Shown: positions 10,644-23,912 of the stretch, one piece after another
Layout of the letters: each line of letters starts with the position of its first letter
Position numbering within the stretch: the first letter of the stretch is position 1
Origin: Guadua angustifolia
Taxonomy: Eukaryota; Streptophyta; Magnoliopsida; Poales; Poaceae
Reading direction: 5' to 3'
Assembly (NCBI GenBank): GCA_036346375.1
Contig: CM070515.1
Location: forward strand, 15,646,423 to 15,710,422
Length of the DNA: 64,000 bases
Translations under genes and position numbers: made by a program
Notes under the pieces: model-generated
What the model was told of the DNA's origin: nothing
Databases searched by the model: none
The model's input: the letters and a program-made list of their open reading frames with translations, nothing else

Positions 10644-11288
10644 TGATTTTGAAGGGGTTACCCTGTCTTCCTTTATTGAAACTGATAAAAACAGATAGCA
10701 GTCGGGCTACCGAGGCAAACTCATAGATGACATGAATTCTTCCTCCGTATTGTATCGCTTATAAAGTTGGCGTACCACAATTGTTAGTTCTGAATATAAA
10801 TTTTAAACAGAAACAATTATTACTAAAATCTGTTCCTTCATTTTGCCATCAGAACGTATAATAAAAAATTTGAAATTTCACAATATTTATAAATACTAGC
10901 ATTTGTAAGTAAAATTATGCTACCAAAATTTATATAAACCTAGTACTAAATTTGCAAAAACATAGATAAAATATGAAAATGTAGAGAAAATATATAGTCC
11001 GTTCGATGCATAGGTTGATGGCTAGTATATCTAATTTTAGGATTATAGATGGTATTCTCTCCGCTCAAATTTATAAGACTTATTTTTAAATCATCTTGTA
11101 TATAAATATAAGACATATTTCATATTTCCATGAAAAATTATCGTGATATTTCCTGTATATCCTTAATAAATATCCATCTTTACTTCATATTCTCTATATG
11201 TATGCATTGAATATAGTACTTAGTGATAATAATTAAAGATAATTTAGTTATTTTTAATATCTTTTGTTCCATGTATCACAAAAATATA

Positions 11289-11571
11289 CTCCCTCCGTTC
11301 ATTTTTATAAGGCGTATTTTGACTTTGCACAAGGATTAAGGTTACGTTGAAATTGAGAAAGGTATGAGAGAAAATGACTTAGATGCCCCCACTTAATTGT
11401 CTTGGAAGATGAAAGATATATTTTGTGTGAGTGGTAATGAATAAATGCATATGATTAAGAGAGAATAAATAGGGATATAAAAGGAAATGTCTCATTAAAC
11501 CTACATGCAAGCCTTATATTTCTGAACAAGATCATTCAAAAAATAAGTCTTATAAAAATGAACGGAGGGAG
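11289..11571. mobile_element. Stowaway MITE
   Basis: The 283-bp element has a perfect inverted repeat of about 23 nt beginning CTCCCTCCGTTCATTTTTAT and a TA duplication on each side (11287-11288, 11572-11573), diagnostic of Tc1/mariner-type Stowaway elements. A more decayed related arm lies just upstream at about 11055-11110. Confidence 0.93.
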
Positions 11572-11949
11572 TACCTTATAAAATTGGTGGAAGGTAGTTT
11601 TGGAGAGGCATATATGTCTAAATTTATCAACTTGAAGAGCAGCACGTCACCCTGTTGGATTAGTCCGTGCGGACGCGGAAATTGGGTGTCCTACGGGCTC
11701 GGCCGCAGTTCGCGTGCTCGTGATGGAGATGCGGTGGGACCGTGACCGTGGCCATGGCCAGCCAAACTGGCCGAGAGTGTTAATGAGAGGAGGAGGACAG
11801 ATCGCCGGTCAAGACCTATAAAATTTTATGTGGGCTACCTCAGCCTCATGGGTTGGGTACACGAGCCGACCTCCGAGTTTCTTCTCGAAAAGGTTTTCCC
11901 ATCTCGTAAACTGATTTTCTTTTTTAACATATAAGCTGATGATTGTAAA

Positions 11950-12092
11950 GCTATTACAAGGTGTTTATGTGCTTTTTTTTAAGTTGCATAAATATTAAAG
12001 TGTGAATAAAAGGTAGATGATAATTACTTACCCTGTGATTTGTTTCAAGATTTGTGCAACCTATATTACGAGGAAAGTATAGAAGCATTACT
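11950..12092. repeat. Small MITE-like repeat, family copy 2
   Basis: It contains AGTTGCATAAATATTAAA, then GGTAGATGATAATTACTTAC and the inverted GATTTGTGCAACC. The reverse complement of the unit at 39621-39757 aligns along its length. Confidence 0.65.
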
Positions 12093-12369
12093 CATTGTTT
12101 TCCATTGTAAATACAAAAGGCTTTAGAAAATACAAAAAGCTTTTCAAAATACCATCATAGCCATGTTTTCCATCAAATAGTGCGAAATGACCATTCTATC
12201 CTTACTCTCTCTTTTTCTTTATTTTGTTTTCCTTTTATTTAGGGCCAATCCCACAAGTCATTTCTTTCCTTCTCTTCTCTTCTTTCTTCCTCCGGTTCTT
12301 TCTCAAAGAAGCATAGGTCACGGTGAGAGAGTGGAGGTGAGGCTCTAGGAAGGACCAAAATGGAGCAAG

Positions 12370-12571
12370 GTAGACCAGATGAATCCATTGGTGGTGGTGG
12401 TTTGCAAAGAGAAACACTATAGACATGCTTATGGTGAAGGGTGTCGGGTGCTCGTGGCGGTAGCAACTAGGAGGTCGAGAGGGAAAAGTGAGCACATCAA
12501 AATGATGGAGACAGTCGGTCATGCATGAAGGGATTGGACTAATGTTGACCTACGATGATGAACGAAAGTAG
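12370..12571. repeat. Dispersed repeat shared with 56345-56544
   Basis: About 200 bp here are nearly identical to the segment right of the assembly gap. Both run from GATGAATCCA(T/A)TGGTGG to GATGATGAACGAAAG(T/C)AGAGAA. The second copy is cut by a CACTA element exactly after AGAGAA, while this copy reads on. The family of the repeat is not recognised. Confidence 0.8.
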
Positions 12572-13060
12572 AGAAGATGATCGGATTTGGACAACAAAAA
12601 TGGTAGATTTGTCGCATTGCATGAAGGAAAACCAAATTAATTTGGGGGGTATGAGTCCACACAGGGCTAGAGCACGATATGACATGAACAAACATCAATA
12701 TCGCTCACCAAATTGGGAGACTACTCGGCGGTGTTGTGGTTCATCGGCTGGAGCGAGGGAAGATGACAATGGTACCATGAAGTTCTTCCATTGGCGAGCA
12801 TGAACCATGTTGTTGGTGCCACTGCCACAACACACAAGCTCTGGCAGCATCAGGTCATCCTCACATAGCATGTCAAAAGCAAGGCCGTGCAAGGCATAGT
12901 CGGCTGTGTGATTAGGGAGGTTGGCCGCAGTGACTAGCATACCCACGGGCCAACGAGGGGTGTTGCACGTGAGGATATCGCAAGGATAGGGCACGTGGAC
13001 GTCAGCGGGGTGGGAGTGGAGCATGAGGGCACTGACGGGGTTGAACATAGGAAGCTCTCT
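12572..13060. other. Intergenic or repeat DNA, minus-strand frame of unknown origin
   Basis: A 117-codon minus-strand frame (13048-12695) is open but matches no family I recognise. It sits inside what is probably the continuation of the dispersed repeat, so I do not call it a gene. Confidence 0.35.
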
Positions 13061-16000
13061 GTTAGAAATAAAGAACTTAAACAGTTTGCTTTTAAGGACT
13101 TAGTCAGCTCATGTGAGGGTTGTAGGTAACTAAAACTTGACAATAATGCTTTGAATAGTAAGTGTGTTGAACTTGTTAAGGACTTACTAGCTAAGTCACA
13201 AGTTGTTTATGCTAGATATTCTGAGATTGAGAGAGATATAGGTAAAATCTATGATGAGCTTAGGAAGAAGTTAGAGACCCAGACTATTAGGATTAGAAAT
13301 GCCAAGTGCATTTCTTATGGCATTATCAAGATTGAGACAACCATGCATAGAGAGAGATATGCACGTGCTGGTCATTCTTCCCCGTTTAGCTCTATCTTCT
13401 CCTTTTTCTTCATATGCTTCTCTCTCTTAGGAGTGTGAGTACCTTATGAGTACTCTTGAGAAGTTCATTGGAGGCAAGGAGAAGCAAGTTCATTGGAGGC
13501 AAGGAGAAACTCAATCTCATTTTAAACCAATTTAAGATCAGCAAATTCAATCAGAGTCTAGAATTTGACTACTTAGAACATGTTCGGGCACATCCTCCTA
13601 TCATTGTACATGCCTCAAAGAGTGGAGAGATTGTGGTTACTCCTAGGTTTAGCACCATAGTGTTTAGGTCAGCTAATGTAGTCCATGGGATCTCTGGTGA
13701 GAAGGTTGCCCCTCCTGCTGCTTCTGCCTCTCGTAAGACGAAGTACTCTTGCACTTTCTATTAGAAGGATGGACATTTAGTTGATTTCTACTTCAGACAT
13801 GCCTAAATAACATGACATGAGTGTGTTCATACTCTTAGGGATATTCAGGGTTATCCCTAAACTCGGAGTGCTCATAGGGAGCCCACAGCTTCTAGACAGG
13901 TTAGAGAGTTTTCTGCTTTAGACAGTGTCCACGACTTGGTTTTCAAACTGTTCCTTCTGGTTTTAGTCTTGGAACTATTCGTGGTCAGAGTTTTCGTCGT
14001 CCTCTTGATGTTCCTTATTTTTTCCATCGAAGTGGATATCAGCAACGTGAATTTGTTCCCACCAGTAGGAGGTTTAGGCAGCGTTATTGGGATGGTCTAG
14101 CCTTTGCACATCGGCGGACCAACCCAGCTCCAGCTCCTAGATCTTCTACAAGTATTGTTCTTGATTTTGTGAGAGTTGAGTATCGGAGAAACGTTAGAAT
14201 TTAGTCTTTTGCTTCCTTGACTGGTACTTCTTGTTATGTGCCTCAGTATTGAGTTCCTAGATTTGCACTTGTCTGCCCCAGTACTGAGTCATTGACCATT
14301 CACTTTCATTGATTCAGGTTCGTAAGGCTGGGAAGAGAGATGTTTGGATAGTGGACTCAGGTTATCTGGCCACATGACTGGAGATTCTCATTTGTTCTCT
14401 TTTCTAGTCTGTGCTCTCAGTGATGAGCTAATCAGCTTTGGGGATGCTTCGTCAGTAGAGTCATCGCTATAGGTACCATTCGTATTAATAATAATTTCAT
14501 TCTTATGGACGTTGCCTTAGTAAGTAAGCTGTGATACAATTTTCTTTTAGTCTTTCAGCTTACCGATGAGGATTTCGATTCGAGCTTCAAGCGTAATGTT
14601 TGTAGAATTCTTGATTTTTCTGGAGGGTTGGTTTGCATAATTTCTAGATATAGGAGTCTTTTGTGTTGACTTTGCTGTTTCTTTTAGTGGTTCTCTCTGT
14701 TGCCAAGTTGCTATAGAGTCTTATGATCTCTCCTTTTGGCATAGGAGATTCGGATACATTAACTTTGATCATTTAACCTGAGTTAGTAACCTTGATCTTG
14801 TTCATGGTTTGTCCAAAATCAAAATAGTCAAAGACTTGGTTTGTCCTCCTTGGCGACATGGCAAGATGGTTGTTACTTCTCATCCTCCAGTCACTATGGT
14901 GGTGACTGATGCATCAGGATAGCTCTTACATATGGATGGTTGCTGCTTCTCATTCTCTAGTCACTATGGTGGTGATTGATGCATCAGGATAGCTCTTATA
15001 TATGGACACTATTGGTCCAGCTAGAGTGCAGTTAGCGGGTGGGAAATAGTACATTCTTGTCATTATTGATGATTTTTTTAGGTATTCTTAGATGTTCATC
15101 ATAGCCTCAAAAGATGAGTCATTTACCCACTCTAGGGATTTCTTCTGTAGGCTGTTCTTTGAGCTCTCAGGTGCTTTATGAGCTATACATAGTGATAATA
15201 ATGGCACAAAGTTCAAGAAAAACTACTTTGAGAGCTTCTATAAGGAGTAAGTATTGGGCATCAGTCCTCCTCTCTATACGTCCCTCAGCAAAATGATGTA
15301 GTGGAAAGAAAGAACAGGACCTTGGTCAAGATGACCATAATGATGCTAGATGAGTATAGTACTCCTAGTAAGTTTTGCACTGAGACTATAGCTACTGCTT
15401 GCCATATGTTCAATTGAGTTTTCTTGAGAGCACACTTGCACCACACTTCATATGAGTTGAATGGACGAAAGCCAAGTATTAATCATCTTCGTGTTTTTGG
15501 ATGCAAATATTTCATTCTAAATTCTGAGAACCTAGATAAGTTCAAGTCTCATTCTTCTGATGGTACCTTTTTAGGTTACTCAACTTATTCTCGTAGTGTA
15601 TGGTCTCAAGTAGTGAGAGGATTAAGATTATAGAGACTGTGAGGTGAACTTTGATTAGGCTAGTTCAGAGACTAGACCAAATATATCAGGTTCTTCTTCC
15701 CTCTTCAAGACCATCTTTGTAGAGGATGAGAATGATGAAGATGATGATATTCTACCTAATTCAGTCCCATCTACACCTAAGGTGCCTTGTTTCTACTTCT
15801 GCACATCAAGAAGATCAATCTTCACCTTCAGACTCTCCTACAGCTAGTGGCTTTGATTTTGTCTCTTATGTTCTTGAGGTAGATGCCACTTCTACTTCTG
15901 AACCTCCCTGCCACATTCAGCTGCGTCATCCACCCGATCAGATGATCAGTGATCTATTTGAGTGTGTCATGCACTCAAAGTCAGGCGTTTCTCTCTTCTG

Positions 16001-17530
16001 TCTACACTCTATCTTCGTTGCCACCTTTGAGTCTAAGGATGTTTCTCATGCATTAACAGATGAATCTTGGATCAATACTATGTATGAGAAACTTGAGAGT
16101 TTTGAGAAGAATGTCTAACAGCTTATTGAGCTCCCATCTGATCATAATATCATTGGGACCAAGTGGGTGTTCAAAAATAAGCAAATAAAGATGGGGTTGT
16201 CATTAGGAACAAGACTAGACTAGTTGCACAGAGCTTCTCTCAAATTGAGGGTCTTGGTTTTGAGGAAACCTTTGACCCTATACTTAAACTAGAGGCTATT
16301 AAAATCCTACTTGTATTTTTAGCATCTAAGAGTTTCAAGTTGTATTAAATAGATATCAAGAGTGCATTTTTAATGGATATATTAAGGAATATGTTTATGT
16401 GAGGCAACTTTTAGGATTAGAGAATCTTGAGTACCCAAACTATGTATGTAAGCTTTCAAAGGTTTTGATATGGACTTAAGCAGACCTTGGAGCTTGGTAT
16501 GAGAGGTTTAAGTCATACCTTTTTAGTCACAATTTGGAGATGGGTAAGGTAGATAAAATTCTATTCATTTGACACCAGGATATTGACTTTCTGCTTGTCC
16601 AAATTTATATGGATGATATTATCTTTGATAGCTCTTCGCACTCTCTTGTATCTTAGTTTTTAGATGTGATGAGTATATAGTTTAAGATGAGTATGATGGT
16701 GAGTTGAGCTAGTTCTTCGACTTCCAAATCAAACAAACTCGACAAGGCATTTTCTTGCATTAAGGCAAATATACTCGAGACCACCTAAGACACTTCGACA
16801 TATCAAATAAGAAGCCAATGATGACTCCTATGGCCACCACTGTTGTCTTTGAACCTGATAAGGATGGTGAGCCAATTGATTAGAAGGAGTTTAGAAGCAT
16901 GATCGGCTCCCTCTTGTACCTCACTACTTTGAGGCCAAACATACACTTTGTTGTGTATTTGTGCACTCGATTTCAGGCTTCTCCTCGCGTATCTCACTGC
17001 TAGGCGGTGAAGTGCATCTATCTTTGAGCTATCATTGACTATAGTATTAGGTACTCTTTCGCTTCTTGTTTGTCTTTTAGAGCCTCAGTTGTAAATTTTG
17101 CTGGCTGTATGATAGATAGGAAGAGCACTTCTGGTACTCGCCAATTTATTGGTATTTCTCTAGTTTCTTGGTCATCTAAGAAATAGACTGGAGTTGCATA
17201 GTCCACCGCTGATGCCGAGTACGTTGTAGTTACTAGTTGTTGTAGTTAAGTGCTTTGGATAAGATCGACCTTGTGGGACTTTGGGTTAGGTATAGATAGT
17301 GTTTTACTTTTCTATGATAACACTTCTGCTATTTGCATTGCTAAGAACCCAGTGCAGCATTTCAGGACCAAACATATAGATATCTGATATCACTTCCTTA
17401 GAGATTATGTGGAGAAGAGTGATATAGTGCTCCAGTTTGTGTAGAATGACTACTAGATTGATGATATCTTTGCTAAGCCTTTATATAGCTCTAGGTTTGT
17501 AGCCTTAAGGGGAGAGTTTGGAGTCGTGTG
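13060..17530 (+). pseudogene. Decayed Ty1/copia gag-pol polyprotein
   Basis: Across many stops and frameshifts the copia domain order is clear. Gag-like coiled-coil segments lie at about 13150-13764, and a knuckle remnant reading CTFY.KDGHLVDFYFRH at about 13747-13803. The protease motif WIVDSG is near 14345. A GAG-pre-integrase segment with LWHRRFGYINFDHL lies near 14730, and integrase pieces (YILVIIDDFFRYS near 15050; IHSDNNGTKF near 15190). Reverse transcriptase has GTKWVFKNK near 16160 and YMDDIIF near 16610. RNase H has DRKSTSGT near 17115 and DNTSAICIAKNPVQ near 17317, ending with DDIFAKPL near 17460. Many stops are CAG or CAA codons turned to TAG or TAA, as expected for methylation-driven decay. 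It cannot encode a working polyprotein. Confidence 0.9.
14867..15006. repeat. 70-bp tandem duplication inside the copia integrase region
   Basis: The block starting TGGTTGTTACTTCTCATC at 14867 recurs at 14937 with a few substitutions. A smaller duplication of TTCATTGGAGGCAAGGAGAA occurs near 13463-13508 in the gag region. Confidence 0.8.
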
Positions 17531-20500
17531 TCCTCACGACATTTCTTGAGAGGGGAGTTAGACTTTGTATATTATGTATTATATGTTTACTTTCAGTATT
17601 TTCTTTTCTTTTTGCATCTTCTGGGTGTTTTTGGGTTTAATCTTAGAGTTCTAAACTCACTTCACTTAAATTTCTAGCATACTTTGCATAAACCTTTCAT
17701 CTTATGCTATATGTTGCTATCATACACAATTAGTTGTTCTCTCTTCTATTTATGTTGACTTCTCTCACAGTCTTATAGGTCTTGCAGGTGTTGGACCCTT
17801 TGAATAGACAGGGTCTATGTATACTCCCAAGCTTAGGTTTTAGAGTTAGTTTTCCTATATTAGTCATATAAGAAAGATGAGAGCGAGTCTTAGTTATAGT
17901 GTTATATATTATTTTTTCTGTGCTCTATAGCCACTCAGCTTGCAGTTTCTCGGCTTCCTTTCCTCATTATGTGTTTTTGGTGTCTGTGGAGTTCATTTGG
18001 AAGTTTTCTAAACTTAATTCTGTTGATAAGTTAACTTAAACTAGAATTTATGCTTAAAATTTGATTATCTCATTGAGGGGGAGTTTGAGAAGCTTTTTAT
18101 GGATTGCATATACACTTTATTTTCTATTGTAATGAGTTTTATCTATTATGTAAATGAGTTGTTATTCATGCTATGCACCTTCTACTTTTCTGAAGATCAT
18201 TGTTAGTTTAGTCAAGTCTAAGTTCATTTTGCTTCATTATGCTAAGCTTATTAAAAATAAAAATTGAGATTTAAAGAAAACTTGATGAAACTTGTAGCTG
18301 GTACTTGCTATATTTCCTCACTAAGTGCATATGCCATGTTTTGTGAAATTTTGGATCTCTACTAGAGTCCCTAAAGCAACTTGGAAGAAGCTAGATTGAT
18401 TCATAATATGTTTCTTCACTTGCTCATAAATATAAGTGCTAAAAATGGTCAAATGTTGACTTTTACATGTTCAAATTAAACTCAACACTATACATTCACG
18501 AGACTACTTTCCATTGCATTTGGGATGAACTTGAAATGTACTGTGTATGACCAAGACCATTCTTTTAAGTGTCATGCTTGAGATGGTTGATTGTGGCATG
18601 AATCAATCAAAATTGAAAAATGCAAATAAAAAAATAAGGAAGAGAGTGAATCCTAGGGGGCCTTTCTCGATGGCTCCTAGTCGAGAATTGTGCTTTGCTA
18701 GGATAAGCTCTTTAAATCTCATTAGATGTGTGAAAGACCATGAAGCCTAGGAGACCTTTGTCTGTGGCTCCTAGTCGGGGATGTGCTTTTTTAGGATAAC
18801 CTCTTCACTACTGTGTGCATTAAAGAAGATTGAGCATGAATGATTTTTATACACACCTAGTTTCCCCAAAGTGTTGACTAATCGATTTGATCCATTGTAT
18901 GGCTCTATTTCTAGTTTGGAGATTATGCTAAGTGTTGCACTTATCGAAATCATGCAAAAATAGCATAGTCTTATTTGTTCTTGCTAGCAAGGATATTACA
19001 ATTTACACTTGGATATGTCTTAGATTATCATAATCTAAACTTGAGAAGCTTGGTGTCATACTTTGTTATTGTGGTCAGTTGGATAATTTTCAAAGCTCTT
19101 TTAAGATGCAATTCATGCATACATGTTAAAAGAGGGAGAAAATACTCTCTTAATGCACTTTGTCTTGATACCTACATTACCATAAAGGGGAGAAAATGAA
19201 AAAAAGGCATCGTTAAAAGGGGAGAAATGAGAAAATGTGAGTGCATATTGTTTCTTCTTATGATCATAGTGAAAATATGTTCTTTCTTTGGATCATAAAT
19301 GAATTTGAGCTTTTGGGAGATTTAGTGATTTTTTTAGAGTTTTGTGGAATTTTGTTCTTTTTCTTGTCTACTCTAAAATTCATATTGCCAACTTGATCAT
19401 AGTCTAGCTTTCTCTTGCTCTAGATCAAGTGTGGCTTTGCAATCAATTGCTTTCTTTTTTTTCTTTCAAACTCAAATTTTGTGCTTTTTGGTGTTTATCA
19501 ATATACTAATCAAGAGAGAGATTGAAAGACAATGTGGAGGTCTATCACTGTTTGTGATGAGTTATTAACAGTGTTTGAGCATGTCATGTTCAAGTTTGAG
19601 TTTGTTTTCGAATTTAGAGCAATTTGTGCTGCTGTCAGGTTAGGCAGCACTACGTGCCTTGGAGGAGCGGTAGTGTCGACTAGGTGGCACGATTGGCCTA
19701 GGTTGGCGGCAGTGCCAGCCTTACGGAGCTACCGATCTTGGAAGCTGTAGTTATTTCACAGAGATGTTCTAGGTCATGGTGAATCGGAGGAGATTAGGAC
19801 TAGGTGAGGAGAGCTGAGGTCTAAAACGATCAAGGGACGTCGGAAGATGACTGAGGCCATAAGGTGATTGCAAGCCAGGAAGACAAGAAACTGAAGTTTG
19901 AAGCATTGGTGATAGACGTGGTGGGAAACGACTTGGACCGGGACTAGGCTCAGGGAGGAGTTGAGGTACAGAACAGTCACGAAAGTCGATGCTGTCATGG
20001 TAAAGCAGTCAAGGAGGCGTCGTGTGTCAAGTGACTTGGGACCGCTTGCAAGCGAGGACGGTTCCGATGAGTCCGGACGCGTGAGAGGCTTAGCGGCAAC
20101 TCATTAGAGCCACGTGGAAAGAGTGAAGCGTGGATGATGCTTTGAGAAGAAAGAAGACCGGCTATTAGGGCAACTTGGTAATTTGTCTAATACTGACGGA
20201 CGAGGCAGTTTGAAAAACCGCGGTGCTGGCCTAATGGTTTAGGTCAAGCTAAAGTGGAGGTTGACGCAAATTCAGTCTCATAGAGCGAATTGTGCACTAA
20301 GAAGAATGCCGCTTTGAGAAGCATGCTTGTGTGAGTATAAAATTCGGCATGGTATTGGGTTAATAGGTTAGCCCATGTAAATGTGGATGGTATCCACATG
20401 TGTCCTGGTTTTAGTGTTAGGGTTGCCTCCACTATATAAGAAGATGTAGTGGAGGTGAGTCTCTATGCCACTAAGTATAGGAGAAGGATTAAGGTTTTCA

Positions 20501-21320
20501 CAAGATTTTTGTGTTCTTGTGTGGGTATGAGTGCTCCTTAAGAGCTTTGCCTTCAGGTGAAAGGTTTTGTAATCATCCATCTTGCTCTAAAATAAAGATA
20601 AAATTTGTACTCAAGTTTTGCCTCTTATTTTGATCTTCCTTTTTCTTAAGTTTTTTATCTTTCTTGGTAATTTCTTTTTCTCTTAATCTTGTGTTGCCCA
20701 GAATGATTAGAGGATGAATTCTCTGTAGATCATATCCCAATTATCTAGGCAAACTCTCACATGATCATCAAGAGATTTCGCAAGAAATCGATTTTTGGCT
20801 TAAGAAGGAATGATTTGAGGTATATCTTGATCTTACACGTTTGAGGGCAATTTTTTTGGCGTTCTTGCTTGTTGTGACATGTGAGAGGTCATCTAAGATC
20901 ATCTTGATCATTATAACCCCACGGGTAAGCTTAGAATGAAGTTCTTCCATTTGACCTAGTTTTTGCGCAAATTTGAAAAAGATCAGAATTTTGACATCAA
21001 TCATTGCGATTGAAAGTTGGAATATGTTCCTAACATCTATAGGAAGGTGCACACAATATTTCATGAGTTTTGTATCATCTATTCAAAAGTTACATCAATT
21101 ATTTCATTTGAACTCGTGCTGATTTTGCTGTTCACCCTGACATTATTGTTCATGTAGGACCGCTCCTACATGGCGGTAGTGTCGGCCCCACATGAATTTC
21201 TCTAAAAAATTGTTATTCAGCTCTTCTTTGATCTAGAAAGATTTTAGTTGGTTGTTTTAGGAGAAAAAGTTCTTATTGATCATTCATCCTCCCTCTCGCT
21301 ATTTCTAATCCTTCACGAAG
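17531..21320 (+). mobile_element. Probable 3' non-coding region and 3' LTR of the copia element
   Basis: No gene is supported here. The segment follows pol directly, has purine-rich blocks (GAGGGGGAGTTTGAGAAG near 18075; AAAGGGGAGAAA near 19190-19230), a TATA-like CTATATAAGAAG at 20434 and AATAAAGATAAA at 20590. It ends near 21320 with TCATCCTCCCTCTCG-type sequence resembling the end of SIRE/Opie-type LTRs. The LTR borders cannot be fixed because no 5' LTR copy is recognised upstream of 13060. Confidence 0.45.
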
Positions 21321-21755
21321 TGATATCTGAAATTTTTTTTACGAGATTTCTGAACTATCTATACAGCACAATTATTTTTTGCTTACATGTCAAGCCCATC
21401 ATCAAGAGTAAGTGTTTAACATTTCGTCAGCTGTGTTGGTCCTTTCTAGTGCCTGCGTTAGTTTCTACTGCCTGCGTTAGCAGAGCAGTGCTCTGTTCCT
21501 TTCTTGTCAAGGTTGGTCTACTCTCCCCGGCCTCTTTTAATCTCTCTATTATGCCTGTAAGACTTACTGTTTTGTAAAGGCGTGCAGGGCATATTTCTTA
21601 AGTCTGAAAAAGATTTTATCGGCACAAAAAAAGATGGCCACAACCTGAATTTCTGCCAGTTACATGTGCAAGGCAATGAGTCAGTCCATCGCCTCCTTAG
21701 ATCTTACTATGCCGATACGCGGCGTCCATCTGGTAAGGCTAAGACAGTAGGGCAT

Positions 21756-22166
21756 TAGGGCTATAAAAAAAGCTCGAGGCTCGCGAGCTACTCGAGCTCG
21801 GCTCGTGAGAGGCTCGATTCGAGCTCGGCTCGAGCTCCTAACGAGCTCGAACTCGAGCTCGAATAGTTCACGAGTCTACTCGAGTTTGGATCGAGCTTAC
21901 TTAAATCGAGCTTTCTCGAGCTTGTTACCGAACTTTCTCGAGCCGAGCTTACTCGAACTTGTTACCGAGCCTACCGAGCTTACAAAATAACCGAGCTTAC
22001 TCGAGTTTACCGAGCTTCCCGAGCTTATCGAGCTTAGTCGAGCCGAGCTCGAGCCTGAGTCGAGGCTTAAACCCAAACTCGAGATCGAGCCGAGTTCGAG
22101 CCGAGCCTTTCCGAGCTCGAGCCTGGAGGGCCAGGCTCGCTCGAGCTCAGCTCGTTTATAGCCCTA
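21756..22166. mobile_element. hAT MITE with CTCGAG-rich interior, exact 8-bp TSD
   Basis: The ends TAGGGCTATAAA and TTTATAGCCCTA are inverted, except for an A-rich stretch just inside the left end. The 8-bp duplication TAGGGCAT lies at 21748-21755 and 22167-22174. The 411-bp interior is almost entirely variants of GAGCT(C/T)GAGC and ACTCGAG, so it is heavily self-complementary. It has no coding capacity. Confidence 0.9.
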
Positions 22167-22174
22167 TAGGGCAT

Positions 22175-23247
22175 TCATTCCCATCCCTTGACGGTTGGTG
22201 GCAAAGCACGTCAAACAATCTGCCGTCAAGTTCCTCCTCTGGTCTGGCTTCGTTTTTGTGTCTTCGGTTCGGTCAGGTACACCTAGAGCCATTTTTTTAA
22301 AAAAAAAGAGAGTCTCTCTTGACGAGCCAAACTCTAATCTAACCCTAAGTTCACGGCCTTCGACGAGCCGAATTCAAATGGCTCACGAGTCTCGATAAAC
22401 CTATGGTCTACTTGTTAAATGTGACAGCATGTTAACTATTATAGAGCTTAGTCAAGCTTGAGCTTTTTTAATTATTAAAAATAGTACATGTTGAATTATT
22501 AATTATTACCGAACTTACTCGAGTTTGGACCGAGCCGAGAATTAAGCCAAATCTAGGCTTGAAACCTAACTCAAATTCGCTGAGCTTGAGATGCTAGCTC
22601 ACGCAAAGCTAGACTTATTTAGAACCATAGGTACGGTACACCCTTTTACACCGCAAGAGGCCAAGGCTCTGAGCAGCCTACCTAGCTAGGTTCAAGAAAA
22701 CAAATTTCTTTTGTGGAAATAAACAGTCGTGGTAGAAATATTTGCAGTGGAATTGCTTGTGATACGGGCTAGTTAGGCAACAGGCCAACAGCAACATGGA
22801 ATTCAGCATCTCACTCATGGTGTACATTTGCTTAGCCCAGAGGGTTCAGAAGCTCACTTATTATTCTGGCCAAAGGTTTGAAATCTAATGTGGACGACGT
22901 ACCTAACAAGTTCGGAACTTTGGATAACAGTGTATTCTTTTGGTCAAGAGAGCTAGTAGCACTAGCTCTCGACTCTTAAGAACCTTGGAGAAAAAACAAG
23001 GAAAAGAAGTTGCTCCCAAGGAAGCTAAGATGCCGTGTATCAAGGGACCCCTCTAGTAAACCATAAGGGGACCCATACCAATACCATACGACACTGGGCT
23101 AAGAAAATTTATTCGCTGACACTTTCAGCATGCCGTCTTCCTTGCTGCAGGACGTGCGAGCTAAGCTTTGAGCAAATTTTGAACCACAATTAGATTCAAT
23201 TAGGAAAATTTTCGTGGCGTGACACGCCGCGTGTGTTGTTTTTTCGT
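22175..23247. other. Intergenic DNA with a relic of the CTCGAG-rich repeat
   Basis: A decayed segment at about 22435-22625 has the same CGAGCTTACTCGAG-like words as the hAT MITE but no intact ends. The remainder shows no supported feature. Confidence 0.5.
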
Positions 23248-23912
23248 AGAAACAATTTCGTTTTTTTCGGCGGTGTTTTCTTTTAAAATCGTCGAGAAAA
23301 CGCGCGAAACGGTTGAAAGAATACAAACGCAATAACTTTTTTTCATTTATCTAGGGTCCTCTTATGAAGGATCTGCGATTGCGCTAAATCAAAAGGTCTT
23401 TTTCGTGAAAAATAGCTGGAATGATCCAAACGTAACTACTTTTTTGTATTTATTTAGGGTTCTTTCACGAAAGATTTGCGATTTTTTTGAACCAAAAAGC
23501 CTTTTTCGTAAAAAAAATGTGAGAAGGACTTGCACGTAATTACATATTTTTTAGGGACCTATACGCAAAAAAACTGGCCGTGCACGACTCGGCTCGGCTC
23601 GCGCGCTCCCAGGCGGCCATTCCTTCGATCTTTAGTATATTAGTTAGCAGAAACAATTTCGTTTTTTCAGTGTTTTTTTTAAAAAAAACCGTAGAGAAAA
23701 CGCGTGAAACGGTTGAAAGGATACAAACGCAATTATGTTTTTTTTGCATTTATCTAGGGTCCTCTCACAAGGATCTGCAATTACGCTAAATCGAAAGGTA
23801 CTTTTCGTGGAAAATAGCTGAAATGATCCAAACGTAACCACGTTCTTTTTTGGTATTAATTTAGGATCCTTTCATGAAAGATTTGCGATTTTTCTGAATC
23901 GAAAGGTCCTCT
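23248..23912. repeat. Two direct repeats of about 265 bp, spacing about 402 bp
   Basis: Copy A (23248-23510) and copy B (23650-23912) both start AGAAACAATTTCGTTTTT. They share GAAACGGTTGAAAG(G/A)ATACAA, TTTATCTAGGGTCCTCT and GAAAGATTTGCGATTTTT. The roughly 140-bp spacer is GC-rich. The superfamily is not assigned. Confidence 0.8.

Noticed and set aside
21780..22160. CRISPR-like or palindromic array in the CTCGAG-rich stretch
   Set aside because: No regular spacers or constant repeats; it is the interior of a hAT MITE in a eukaryotic genome.
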